DNA of 34,379 nucleotides from Verrucomicrobiota bacterium (GTDB lineage Bacteria; Verrucomicrobiota; Verrucomicrobiia; Limisphaerales; UBA9464), in the NCBI GenBank assembly GCA_947471985.1, contig CANIZL010000073.1, positions 1-34,379 of the forward strand, in the 5' to 3' direction. A program made the position numbers and the translations under genes. Within the stretch, counting starts at the first letter, position 1. Every line of letters starts with the position of its first letter. The notes under the pieces are model-generated. The model was not told the origin of the DNA. It saw only the letters and a program-made list of their open reading frames with translations, and did not search any database. Shown here piece by piece: positions 24,430-33,962 of the stretch.

Positions 24430-26135
24430 GACTGGGTCACCTCGGGATCGTGCCCGTACTCCTGGACCAATTGCGCGCGAAAGTCATCGCGCTCGAGGGA
24501 CAACGCGGCGCCTTCACCGCCACTGGTGGCCATGCCGGCATATTGAGACATCCACTGATCGGCCTTGAAAAACGCGGCGCGGGCTCCTTCGGCGTCTCCT
24601 GCCTGCTGGAGCCGATGCATGCGATTGCGATACATTTCGGCAATGGAAGCGGCATAGCCGATGTACGGAATCCGCGCGCGAAACAACTCTTCGGCGGCTT
24701 CCAGTTGATCGGCCGCTTCGAGTGCCAGGGCTTGTTCGTGCCAGGCTTTCGGGTCGTGGGAATCGGAGGCTGCGCCGGCCCCCGGGTTGCGATCGCGTGC
24801 GGGAATGGAGTGGCTCGCGTCCGCTCGCGCCGCGGGGTTGTCCCCGAGATCAAGCCCATTGCTGACGGAGCGCGGTTCGGCAGCCTCCTCCGCCTGGCGT
24901 CGCAAGGCCCGACGGCTGGGCGGCGCGGGGGGATCGTCCGGGCGCGTGACACAGTCGAAGGCGATGTTTTCCAGGATCAATTGTCCGAGGTCGCAGGCGG
25001 CTTCGGCGGTTTCCGGAGTGGCTGTGATGCGGGCGCGTACGAGTGACTTCGCGTCGCGGCCCGGGAAGAGGAAGTGGTATTGCTCCAACGCTTGCGGACC
25101 GTCATGAATGTTCCGGGCACCGAGGGCATGGATCCGTCCCAACTTGAATCGTGCGAATTCCGGTTGGGGATAGTCGTTGCGCATTTCGGCCTCGAGTTCG
25201 TCGAGGATCGCCGCGTTGCTCCGGCCTTCGCGGGGGAGGGAATGCAGGTGGATTTGTACCCGGCCGGCGGGTTCGAACACCAGGAGCCGGCGGCCGTCGT
25301 CGAGCGCGTGCCAGCCGTAAGGGACGCTGAGGTCCGCGAGGAGTGCTCCCGAGGCAACGATGGCGAGCTTCATCACGTCGTTGGTGGTGACCAACCGGGG
25401 CACCAAGCCGGCGCCGCGGTCGCGCAAGTTGGCGTTGATTTTGGCCTCGGGATCCAGTGAGGCGGCGTCCTCGGCCAGGGCATGTTGGGCCAGGGTGCTT
25501 GCTGGTTTTGAGGCGGGCGATGCGGGCGGCGACTCGGTCGCTCCGGCCGTCGGGGGGGGAGTGGCGGGCTCCGCGGCGGGGCCCCCTTCCGAATGGCTCG
25601 GCGGGAGGACAGCGTCCCCGCCTGCAGGCATGAGCCCCGGCGTCGGGCCCTTCGGCGACTCCAGGGTGAACGACTCCAGCAAGGCTTGCCAGGGAGCCTG
25701 CATGACGTCGGCCAGCATTTCCGGAGCCGAGAGAGTCACGTTCAGCAGGCGTTTTCCGTCCTCCAGGAAGGCGAACCGTATGCGCATGGGACCCATTTCG
25801 GATTCCTGCACGGCTTCGCCGACGATGGCCGGCAGATTGCCGAAGCGACCCGGGCCCAAGGCTTGGGGGCGGAGTTGATTGTGGCTCAGGAGATACACCG
25901 CCCAGTCCTGGAGTGTGCCGTCATCGAAAGCCGGGCGCGCGGCAAAGGCATAGACGATCGCGGCATGGGGCGCCGTGACGATCGCCAACGGCAGGAAGTA
26001 GGTCGGAGTGGAGAAGTCCGGGGCTTCCTCGGGGAGATCGTGGGACGTCCATCCCGACGGCAACGGCGCAGTGAAACCGAGGTCGGCGATACGCGAAGGA
26101 AAGGTGCGGGGTTCGAGGGATATTTTTTGGCTCAT
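24426..26135 (-). CDS. Protein with two DcrB/PsbP-like domains and a helical C-terminal tail, function unknown
   Basis: A 569-residue protein without a signal peptide. Two domains of similar pattern, at about 10-155 (LGFTAPLPSGWTSHDLPEE ... RIRFAFLEDGKRLLNV) and 245-400 (DLSVPYGWHALDDGRRLLVF ... YHFLFPGRDAKSLVRARI), look like the DUF1795/DcrB or PsbP-like fold; this is by eye only. They are joined by a Pro/Ala/Ser linker (160-230). A disordered Arg/Asp/Ala region (410-470) leads to a helical tail with TPR-like character (ALALEAADQLEAAEELF, YAASIAEMYRNRMHRLQQAG). The start at 26135 is an ATG. It overlaps the downstream membrane protein gene by 4 bp and probably works with it. Confidence 0.7.
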   Translation of the reverse strand: MSQKISLEPRTFPSRIADLGFTAPLPSGWTSHDLPEEAPDFSTPTYFLPLAIVTAPHAAIVYAFAARPAFDDGTLQDWAVYLLSHNQLRPQALGPGRFGNLPAIVGEAVQESEMGPMRIRFAFLEDGKRLLNVTLSAPEMLADVMQAPWQALLESFTLESPKGPTPGLMPAGGDAVLPPSHSEGGPAAEPATPPPTAGATESPPASPASKPASTLAQHALAEDAASLDPEAKINANLRDRGAGLVPRLVTTNDVMKLAIVASGALLADLSVPYGWHALDDGRRLLVFEPAGRVQIHLHSLPREGRSNAAILDELEAEMRNDYPQPEFARFKLGRIHALGARNIHDGPQALEQYHFLFPGRDAKSLVRARITATPETAEAACDLGQLILENIAFDCVTRPDDPPAPPSRRALRRQAEEAAEPRSVSNGLDLGDNPAARADASHSIPARDRNPGAGAASDSHDPKAWHEQALALEAADQLEAAEELFRARIPYIGYAASIAEMYRNRMHRLQQAGDAEGARAAFFKADQWMSQYAGMATSGGEGAALSLERDDFRAQLVQEYGHDPEVTQS

Positions 26136-26740
26136 GGCGTGGATGTGGGGACCCCGGCCAGCGACGGCTGGCCTTTTTGCTCCGGGATTGCGGTGGTCTT
26201 CACCCGGGCACTGTGCAATGGCTGGCGTTTCCGCTCAATCGGACCTTGGTCGGAGTCCCGCGCCCGCGGCCGCGTTGAGGTGTTGATTCAGCCCGCCGCC
26301 CGGGAAGCTCGGCCGCGTCGCGCCGGCCCCCAATCGGTGCCAGGTTCAAAATTCGAACCGGTGGCGATGGCGTCGCAGAAGTGGGGCCAGGTTCAATGTC
26401 GCCCCCCGGGGGGGCGGATGGTTGGCGGGCCAGGTTCGATATTGGGACCGGGGTGATTAGCGAGCCTGGTCCCAGTGCCTTCAGTGAACCTGCCCCCGTT
26501 GGGGAGGGGTAGTGGCGCTTGGATCAACCCTCCCCAACTCATACCGGCGACCCCGGCCGCACGGGGGACGGATTGCCGGGGGCAGGTTCAAAATTCCGGG
26601 TAACGTCAAGCGGGGCACCGCAGTGGGACCAAGTTCGATATTCCGGAGCCCCGGAAACAGGGTGTCAGGCTCAGAATTTTGGGCCGTTGGCCCCAGCCGT
26701 TGGGTCGGCTGGGGCGCTATAAGGGGCCTCGGGCGGCGGA
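26136..26740. other. Gene-free interval filled with degenerate repeats
   Basis: About 600 bp with no credible gene. From 26330 to 26690 it consists largely of short degenerate copies of the RAYT-type repeat, annotated as a block. The stretch 26136-26330 must hold the promoter of the 569-residue gene (minus strand), but I could not pick one with confidence. Confidence 0.7.
26337..26683. repeat. Cluster of about eight degenerate REP-like repeats
   Basis: Best copy at 26337-26359: gtgccaggttc, spacer aaaatt, then cgaacc, so that ggttc and gaacc form an inverted pair. Further copies in the same sense start near 26385 (ggccaggttcaatg), 26428 (ggccaggttcgatattg), 26579 (gggcaggttcaaaattcc), 26625 (gggaccaagttcgatattcc) and 26662 (gtgtcaggctcagaatttt). 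Two in the opposite sense are at 26462 (gagcctggtccc) and 26486 (gaacctgccccc). Spacing is irregular (roughly 25-95 bp), so this is not a CRISPR or satellite array. Several carry extra G/C arms that could fold. Confidence 0.75.
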
Positions 26741-29209
26741 TTACGGGGCGATAAGCACCCGGTAGTATCGGGCGGCGCCACTGCTTTGGGCGGTGGCGCG
26801 GACCCGGCTGCCGCCGGTGGTGACAAAGGTCGCCTGGGCATTCGGCGTCCAGGTCTTGAGGTCGGCACTTTCCACAAGCGTGTGATGGCCGCCGGGTTTG
26901 GCCGAATCAAAGTCGATGGTCACGGTTGTCCCCGTCACCTGAATCGGGCCGAGCGAGAACGGTGCCAGTGGCACCGATTCCGCCACGAGTTGAAGACCGT
27001 CAGGGCTACCGATCAGAGCCCAGGTGTCCGTATCTCCGTCCGCCTCGAAATTGCCCGGGGCGGCGTAGATCTCCAACGCCGCGCCCCCCACTCGATTGAA
27101 GTGGACGAACTCCACGACGTAATCGCCCGCCGACAAATCCTTCAGTACCCCACGAGTGTTGCTGTCGGCGGTACCCGTCGCGAATGACAGATACTCCGGA
27201 TAGTCGGCGTCGATCGTCCCGTTGCCGGCCACCGAGGCGAAGGGGTGTCCGGCAAAGCGCAGGGCAAAGCCGTCGTCGGAATGCACCCCAAGCGTCCAGT
27301 CACCGGATGTGGGTACGTGAACCCTCGCTCGCCCAACCGTAACCCAGTCCGCCGTGGGTAGGATTTCCGTTTCGGCCGGGAAGGGGGCATCTTCGGAAAA
27401 ATACCCCGAGTTGCCCGGGCTGGTGGTAAAATTGAAATTGATCAGGGCCGATGCGACGTCCAATCGCTTGCCCGCGAAACCCGCCGCATTGGCGGATTGA
27501 GCGATGCCCACTCCCGTGACCACGGCATCCGCCCGGCCGGCATTCCAGACTTGGCGCACGCTCCAATTGCCGGCAGTCGCCGGCGGTTCGCCCAGGCCGG
27601 TGAGGGGAAACGGTGGCGACGGCACCGTGAAGCTCGCCTGCACGCTGATCGCATTACCCAGGACGTCCTTCGCGTTCACTTGGAACGGGTGCTGTGAACC
27701 CGGCGCAAAGTTGACGGCCGGCACGTAGACCAGGGTGGTGATCAGATTGGTCTTGGTAATGGTTGTCGGCACCATGGCGCCATCAATGCGCAAGACCACG
27801 GTGTTGGTATCCACCCGGCTATTGCCCAGGTCTTCGAGTTCCAGGGTGAAATTGTTCGGCGCGGGATCCCACTTCTTAACGCTGGCCCGCTCATCCGACG
27901 GCGTGTCGGATTGGGTGACGTCAAAGCGGTCCGCCGTGACCACACCATTGCCGGCCACGGTCACGCGAAGGATGTGTTCCCGGTTGGGCAGCAGCGGGCT
28001 GCTCCACACCAGTTTCTGCTCACCCCGCTGCGCGGCTTTATAGTTGATCGTGTATTTGGTACCGCCATCGATCGTCGCATTGCCCGTTCCGTGGTGACTC
28101 GCCACGGTGGCAAAGACGTCGATCTTCACCCCGACGAATTTCACCTCAAAAAAAGCGCCCGCCTGATCCGCATAGTGGTCGTTATTCAGGAAGCGCGGAT
28201 CGTTGGCATTCCCGGGAGCCAGATTCCAGGTGCCCGAGTAGCGGATTTGATTGGTCTTGGTTCCGATATCGCGGTTGTCATCAATTTGGATGACTGTGCC
28301 CGGTATGATTTCGCGAACGGAAACGTCGACGGAGGCGAAGGCCTTGAAATTGGAAGCATCCGTGGCCACGACCCGCAAGGTGTGGTCGCCCTGGGTAAGT
28401 GATTTCAGCGAGAGCGAATACGGTGCCTTGTTCGTTTCACCCAGCTTGGTGGTGCCATCAAAGAACTCGACTCGGGATAAATTGCTATCCTTGTCCGTGA
28501 CGGTCGCGGCCAGAGAAAATTCGCTACCCAATGGCACGGTGTCGCCGTCCTTGAGTCCCGTGATGCTGACCGCCGGCACCTTGCCGACAATCGTGCCCGA
28601 CCCAAACCGAACCTCCGCCAGGCCGATGGCGTAACCATTACCCCAGTTGCTCGTGTTTCTAATCTTCACCAGCCGGACGTCGGTGCCCACCACGTCAAGC
28701 GCTTGGGCGGTCGCCCCACCTTCCGTCAATGCCAGGGTCGCGATGCCCGAGAATTTTGCCGTGGCGGGATTGGAATCGGGCGACACGAGGATCTGGATGT
28801 CTTTCATACCGCGATCCGTGTCATTGGGAGCGTTGTAATTCCAGAGGTAAACCTTGGTCAGATCGACCAGCTTTCCCAGATCAAACACCGCCTCCGCGCG
28901 GATCGATCCGATCGCGGACCACATCTCGCCTCCCGACGTGGTGTGGATGGAATCCGGACTACCCAAGGCTCCGTCGTCCAAGCCCTGGCCGTCGATCAAT
29001 GCCGTTTTGATGTCCTCCCCGTTGGTGACGGTGACGTCCACAGGTTGCAGGAACTCCGCCCGGGTCAATGCGGGGGTTGCCAGGAGGGCGAGCAGGAACC
29101 ACGGGAGCATGGAGAGTCCGCCCGTGCCCCGCCGACGAAGGGTAGACGAGGCGGAGTTGGACATGGGTGCCGGGACTGCCGGACGAAGACGGTACGTGAA
29201 ACGTATCAT
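26741..29209 (-). CDS. Giant exported binding-domain protein (discoidin/Ig-like/jelly-roll/PA14-like)
   Basis: The ATG at 29209 is chosen because aagga lies just upstream on the coding strand (aaaggaaactc ATG); a longer frame starts at 29263. The product is 822 residues, with a signal peptide (SMLPWFLLALLATPALTRAE) after a long N-region. Domains in order: discoidin/F5-8C-like (about 40-205, VFDLGKLVDLTKVYLWNYNA), bacterial Ig-like (about 210-300, VEFFDGTTKLGETNKAPYS), a jelly-roll lectin-like domain (about 300-435, IQIDDNRDIGTKTNQIRYSG), a further Ig-like region, a PA14-like domain (about 570-720, DWTLGVHSDDGFALRFAG) and the C-terminal module ADLKTWTP ... AARYYRVLIAP. No catalytic domain is seen. 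Likely binds polysaccharide at the surface. It follows the double hydrolase by 176 bp on the same strand. Confidence 0.82.
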   Translation of the reverse strand: MIRFTYRLRPAVPAPMSNSASSTLRRRGTGGLSMLPWFLLALLATPALTRAEFLQPVDVTVTNGEDIKTALIDGQGLDDGALGSPDSIHTTSGGEMWSAIGSIRAEAVFDLGKLVDLTKVYLWNYNAPNDTDRGMKDIQILVSPDSNPATAKFSGIATLALTEGGATAQALDVVGTDVRLVKIRNTSNWGNGYAIGLAEVRFGSGTIVGKVPAVSITGLKDGDTVPLGSEFSLAATVTDKDSNLSRVEFFDGTTKLGETNKAPYSLSLKSLTQGDHTLRVVATDASNFKAFASVDVSVREIIPGTVIQIDDNRDIGTKTNQIRYSGTWNLAPGNANDPRFLNNDHYADQAGAFFEVKFVGVKIDVFATVASHHGTGNATIDGGTKYTINYKAAQRGEQKLVWSSPLLPNREHILRVTVAGNGVVTADRFDVTQSDTPSDERASVKKWDPAPNNFTLELEDLGNSRVDTNTVVLRIDGAMVPTTITKTNLITTLVYVPAVNFAPGSQHPFQVNAKDVLGNAISVQASFTVPSPPFPLTGLGEPPATAGNWSVRQVWNAGRADAVVTGVGIAQSANAAGFAGKRLDVASALINFNFTTSPGNSGYFSEDAPFPAETEILPTADWVTVGRARVHVPTSGDWTLGVHSDDGFALRFAGHPFASVAGNGTIDADYPEYLSFATGTADSNTRGVLKDLSAGDYVVEFVHFNRVGGAALEIYAAPGNFEADGDTDTWALIGSPDGLQLVAESVPLAPFSLGPIQVTGTTVTIDFDSAKPGGHHTLVESADLKTWTPNAQATFVTTGGSRVRATAQSSGAARYYRVLIAP

Positions 29210-29385
29210 GAGTTTCCTTTCGCGGTGAAGCCGGTACCCTTGCCGGGAAATTAGCTGATGCAACCGGAATTCTTGTGGGGCTGACGCCGCCGTCGATTGG
29301 GGCGAAAGCGTAGTTGGACCGTGACTCCGTGTTTGGAGGGGTGGTTGTTGTGGGCCGCACGGGCGCCCGGCTAACGGTCAGCGGA

Positions 29386-32300
29386 CTATTGCCGCGCCCG
29401 AAAGAAACGCATTGATCGATTGGCGCGCAGAGGATCGGCGTAGACCGCCGGATTGGTGGGCGCCGACCAACTCGCGAGCGGAAACCAGTCCGCCAAATTC
29501 GGCGAGCCTTCCAGTACCAGTGGGATTCCCGCTCGATTGGAGATCGACAGGAGAATATGACCGTCAACAATCTGCGGTGACTCCACAAATCGCGGAGCGG
29601 TCGGGGTCGCATTGATCGCGATCTTGGCAGTAAAATAAGCGCCGGATTGATCCGCCAAGACGCCCGGGGCCACCAGGAAATCCACCGCCGTTCCCACGGC
29701 CGTCCGGGCACTTATGGAAAACGTGACTCCCGTGAGGTCGTCCGGTGCGATCGTCGCGCTCCAGATGGGCACCCCGTCCGCGGCGATGGTTCCGGTGATT
29801 GGCGCCACGGGAATGGAATCCCATTTCGCGAATCGTCCCGCAATTTGTACCGTTCCCGTGACGGTGCTTCGCCAGCGCCGTACCGGCCACTTTTCGAGAC
29901 CGGCGGGATTATTGGTGGCCAATTCCGGGGACAGGACGCCCAAGGGACGCATACCAGTTGCCCAAATGGAGGGTTCTCCCGCCTGGGAAATCAGGTATGC
30001 CGGAATGCCATAGGTGGCGGCTCCCGCCACCGGCAGTGGTTGAAACTCGGTTGCGGCATACTTTCCGTCGGCGTCTGCCGACTTATTCCAGTACCCGTAA
30101 CTCCACGCCGAGCTGCCGGGCAGCAGGGTGAAATCACCAACGGAATCCGCTATTTCACCCGGCAGCGCCGGCGGTAGCTCCTCTCCGGCCAGCATCTGGG
30201 TCCAGACCGGAAGGTAGACGGGAAGCCCGTTGGCGTCGCGCACCTGGGGGATATCGTTGATGGTCGCACCGTGGTAACCGATTTCCCCATTTACGTTTGG
30301 GAGCGGCTCCAGCGTGGTGGTGAAGGCGTGCGAGAAGGAATAGGGCGGCACATTGGTGGCTATATTTATAACGGGGCCAAAGCGCATCGTCCCGGTGGCC
30401 TCCCAATTGGGGATCTGCTCGCCGTCAATGAATTCATCCGGATCCAGGTAGTGGGTGAAACCAAAGAAACGTTCGAGAGGCGTCGCCGACGGATGAAAAT
30501 TCCACGCGGCCGGCTGGTGTACCGCGGGGGAGAAATCACCGCCGGCGAATTGCAAGACCCGTTTGACCTCGTGAAGTTTTCCGATGAATCCCGCATAACC
30601 CGAACCCTGCGAATGTCCCGCCAGCCGGAACCGATCCCAGGCGAGTGCATTGGTCCAAAGGATGTTGGTCCGCGTCAGGAATTGGCCCCAGCCCTCGTCG
30701 GGTGCCGTGGTGTTCAGCCACTGCAGGAAGGCCGCCAGACGAAATTCGATGCTGTTGGGGCGGGAAACATTCGCCCGGGGCGTCGTATCGGAGCCCGTCA
30801 GGAATTCATAACGGACTTCCTCATAACAGCTGGTGTCCGCTTCATTGCCGCAATAGTTCGCCAGGGCGGTGTCGTTCTCGTAGGTCAGGGCCACGACGTG
30901 AAATCCCAGGTTCGCTGCGTTTTCGGAGAAGTAGGTGAAGGTGGAGGGAACCCCGCCGGTTCCCGGCAAAACCACCACCAACTCATTCCGCCACGGTCCA
31001 TTGGTGGAGACGAACGCGAACTGGGGCGAATTCTTTCCGGAGATTCGCGCATCGGTGGTCTTCGGGGTAATTGCGTGGGTGATATAGGTCCCGGGCAGGG
31101 GTGACTTCGGTTCTTCTTCCGCCAGTGGGATCACCTCAATCCGCAACATTTCCGGCCATCGGGGGACCGTGATGTTCGTCAGGACAATCAAGCCATCGGC
31201 GGCAACCTGAATGGTGCCGGATTGGACGATGGAATTGTTGGCGACCCGCCGCGTGACCCAATTGAGCTGACTGCCGGTAACCGGGAGGAATTTCTGCGGG
31301 CGCCGCACGGCGAGGTCGGAGCGAAGAGAAGGAAACGGGCAGGCATCGACGGCGGCGAAGTTGGCTCCCGCGCCTTCAAGAAAGACAGTGCATGCCCAAT
31401 TGGTGGAGGAATCCACGAGGTCATCCGGCCGCCAATCGTAGTAGCCGCCCCAGGTTCCGTGATCGTCCCCATTGGCGGGATTGTTGATGCACGCGTTAAC
31501 GCCAATTCCGCCCAGCCCGCCCGGACCGGGATCCCCATGGCTGGGGTATTTCTGAAAATTGAAGAAGGCGGGGAAGGATTGATTGGACCGATAGCGCGCG
31601 AGACTGGGCCCATCATCCCGCCGCGTCTGTTGGGCCAACGTCGCGACCGAAGTGGCATCCACCCAGTAGTCCTGCCATTCATTCAACCCGTGCTTGCGGA
31701 GGTCCCAGAAGAACGCGTCCCCCCAGCCCTCGGTGTCTGCTTGGCGCAAGACGGACACCATGTCCGGTCCCCAGTGCATGGCTGGATTTTGATCGCATTT
31801 CCCGGCATAAATGCGGGTAAATGCGTAGTCGCGCTGGGTCCCACTCAGCGGGGCGGTGAACGGAAACAGATCGAGGAGATGGACCGTTGCTCCGAAACGA
31901 TTGGTCCGATTGGTCGGCAGATTCAGAGTTTGTTCGCCCTGCATGGCCGCCGTCGTTGGCGATTCAAAGTAGCGTTGGCCGCAATTGAAGAGTTCCACGG
32001 AGGAAAAAAGCTCCGGGTGCATTCGGGCCAGGTGATTGGCGCCGACCGAGCCGGCGCTGTGTCCGAGCAAAGCCACCCGATGCGCATCCAGGGACAAGGC
32101 CTGCTGAAACCAGTGCAAGGCCCATTCCAACTGCCGATGGGTGTAGTCGATGATGACGGATTTCGCGGGCGGATTGAAGGGAACCATATTTGTCGGCACG
32201 CCGCTGAAACTGACCCCGACGAAAGGGTCGAATCCTGCCACATAACCAAACCACCGGGAGTTCTCCCCGGACGGGACGCCATTGATTACGCTCCAGACTT

Positions 32301-33243
32301 TTTCGTCGGGTGCGATCACGTATCCGTCCGTGGGCAGGATATTGATGGTCCGGGAGGCACCGCCGCTCGGCAGCCAGAAGGAAGCATTAGCATCGCCCCC
32401 GTGGAAGACCATGGCCGCCGGAACATTCGTGCGTCCGGCGAGTCCGCCCGGCGGGGCCACGATCAGGTATAAATGCGGGGCCCCCCGCTTCGCGGCGTTG
32501 CCCATGATGGGGAAATCGGGACGCCCTGCGGCATCGTTTGAATCGCCGTCCGCCCACAGGACGTAGTAGGCTACGGGAAAGGGTGTGTTCGACGGCCCGG
32601 TATTATTGCCCGAGGTTTGTCGGTGGAGAGCGGGCCTTTCGTTGGGTGAATAGCTCACGGGTACCACGCCACTGCGTCGTTGGGCGGTGACATTGGATTG
32701 GCCAAAAGGGACGACCGCATAGACTCGCGGCCCGGTGGTTGGACGAATGGTTTCCACAAACAACCCTTCGTCGGGCGCCAGGGTGTACGTACCGCCCGCG
32801 TTGTTGGTGGGGACAACGTAGCCGCTAACCTGGGGTGATCCGAAGGCCTTGAACGACTGCTGCAGCACCTCCGATCCGCTCCATTCCGGTTGCAGCAAGC
32901 GTCCGACCAGAGTGCCTTGATCGACATTGGTGAAGGATCCCGTCGTATTCGTGCGGGCATAAATGGCAAAGCTGGCGGGCGGATTGTTGGTGTCCCAATT
33001 CCAGACCACCCAGACCTGACCCTGAGCGGTCCACGCTCGCACGCTGGGTTGGGCCGCGCTGGCCGTACCGCCGCTGATTCCGAGGAGTCCCATCAAGACG
33101 CCGAGCAGGAGTAGGGTCTGCCGCAGTGAGGGAAGGATGTGGAACCGGGCTTTGGGAGCAAGGCCGAAGGTCTGGCGCAGGCCGCCCGGACCGGCCGGAT
33201 AATGGGGTGCGGGCGTTTGGTAGAGTGAAGCAGGGTGGTCCAT
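29386..33243 (-). CDS. Giant exported protein with two alpha/beta hydrolase domains
   Basis: A 1285-residue protein. A hydrophobic segment (SLRQTLLLLGVLMGLLGISG ... ASA, about 39-63) acts as signal peptide after an unusually long 38-residue N-region. A beta-sandwich-like region (66-190) precedes hydrolase 1, whose nucleophile elbow is LLGHSAGSVGANH with S396. A linker leads to hydrolase 2, beginning ELVVVLPGTGGVPSTFTYFS, with elbow LAGHSQGSGYAGFIG and S878; this half resembles the BPSS1187-type family. A beta-rich region (about 1110-1225) and the end module NLADWFPL ... MRFFRARQ close the protein. Acid and His partners are not assigned. Probably an extracellular esterase or depolymerase; polymer unknown. 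Upstream region has no clear Shine-Dalgarno. Confidence 0.82.
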   Translation of the reverse strand: MDHPASLYQTPAPHYPAGPGGLRQTFGLAPKARFHILPSLRQTLLLLGVLMGLLGISGGTASAAQPSVRAWTAQGQVWVVWNWDTNNPPASFAIYARTNTTGSFTNVDQGTLVGRLLQPEWSGSEVLQQSFKAFGSPQVSGYVVPTNNAGGTYTLAPDEGLFVETIRPTTGPRVYAVVPFGQSNVTAQRRSGVVPVSYSPNERPALHRQTSGNNTGPSNTPFPVAYYVLWADGDSNDAAGRPDFPIMGNAAKRGAPHLYLIVAPPGGLAGRTNVPAAMVFHGGDANASFWLPSGGASRTINILPTDGYVIAPDEKVWSVINGVPSGENSRWFGYVAGFDPFVGVSFSGVPTNMVPFNPPAKSVIIDYTHRQLEWALHWFQQALSLDAHRVALLGHSAGSVGANHLARMHPELFSSVELFNCGQRYFESPTTAAMQGEQTLNLPTNRTNRFGATVHLLDLFPFTAPLSGTQRDYAFTRIYAGKCDQNPAMHWGPDMVSVLRQADTEGWGDAFFWDLRKHGLNEWQDYWVDATSVATLAQQTRRDDGPSLARYRSNQSFPAFFNFQKYPSHGDPGPGGLGGIGVNACINNPANGDDHGTWGGYYDWRPDDLVDSSTNWACTVFLEGAGANFAAVDACPFPSLRSDLAVRRPQKFLPVTGSQLNWVTRRVANNSIVQSGTIQVAADGLIVLTNITVPRWPEMLRIEVIPLAEEEPKSPLPGTYITHAITPKTTDARISGKNSPQFAFVSTNGPWRNELVVVLPGTGGVPSTFTYFSENAANLGFHVVALTYENDTALANYCGNEADTSCYEEVRYEFLTGSDTTPRANVSRPNSIEFRLAAFLQWLNTTAPDEGWGQFLTRTNILWTNALAWDRFRLAGHSQGSGYAGFIGKLHEVKRVLQFAGGDFSPAVHQPAAWNFHPSATPLERFFGFTHYLDPDEFIDGEQIPNWEATGTMRFGPVINIATNVPPYSFSHAFTTTLEPLPNVNGEIGYHGATINDIPQVRDANGLPVYLPVWTQMLAGEELPPALPGEIADSVGDFTLLPGSSAWSYGYWNKSADADGKYAATEFQPLPVAGAATYGIPAYLISQAGEPSIWATGMRPLGVLSPELATNNPAGLEKWPVRRWRSTVTGTVQIAGRFAKWDSIPVAPITGTIAADGVPIWSATIAPDDLTGVTFSISARTAVGTAVDFLVAPGVLADQSGAYFTAKIAINATPTAPRFVESPQIVDGHILLSISNRAGIPLVLEGSPNLADWFPLASWSAPTNPAVYADPLRANRSMRFFRARQ

Positions 33244-33887
33244 ACGCGTTAGAAGCAGAGTAGGGGTTGGGCTGGGTTGGTTGGGACGGCCGGTCTGGCT
33301 GATACAGCTCCGCGGTCGTTTCTCCCCCAGCCGATGGGATCAAGTCTTGGCAAGCTCCAGTATTTCGATGTTCTGCTGGGATAATTGAGTCTGAGGAAGC
33401 AGAGACCCGAACCACGCCCCCATCCCTCGCAAGCGCCCTGACTGATTTCCGGACGAGGCGACCGCCGAGGTGCCTTGGTCCAGCAACTCCGGGCGGCGGC
33501 TGGCAGCGACTTTGTAGTGGGGCCGAGGGCCCGTGTGTTCGTGATCATTGAAAGGACGGATGGATCGCCACCAATGGATACACGTGCCGACGGCCGACCT
33601 TTCACTCGTCCTTCTTTTTGACCGTTCTTGAAGGGTTTTGTGGGCCTTCCAGCAAGCGCCAAGGGAGTTCCCTTGAAGCGTTCTGATTTTCCCGGCGTGA
33701 GCTCGGATTGGTCGCGGCCCTGCGGAGGTCGATGCAGTCGAGGATGCCAATTCGTGGGGAACGCTGGCAATGGCGAGGTTCCGGATCGTCCCCATGACGT
33801 GCCCTTCGGTTAGGCCGCTGGCCTTGCGGTGGTGAAGAAAGTTCCCGCCGGATAAAACCGGGACGTCAGAAAGGGGGATGATCAACC
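33244..33887. other. Interval without a recognised gene
   Basis: About 640 bp between the double-hydrolase start and tRNA-Thr. Minus-strand open frames of 181 and 173 codons overlap here in different phases, but neither has a recognisable motif, and the composition (Ser/Arg/Pro-rich) is typical of non-coding frames. The promoter of the hydrolase gene must lie in the part near 33244. Confidence 0.4.

Positions 33888-33962
<75 letters not shown>

Noticed and set aside
26337-26683. CRISPR array
   Set aside because: Repeats are diverged, unevenly spaced and in both orientations, with no uniform spacers and no cas genes nearby.
33249-33885. Two overlapping minus-strand frames (173 and 181 codons) as genes
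   Set aside because: No motif, no good start signal, and both phases are open at once, which suggests low stop density rather than coding.
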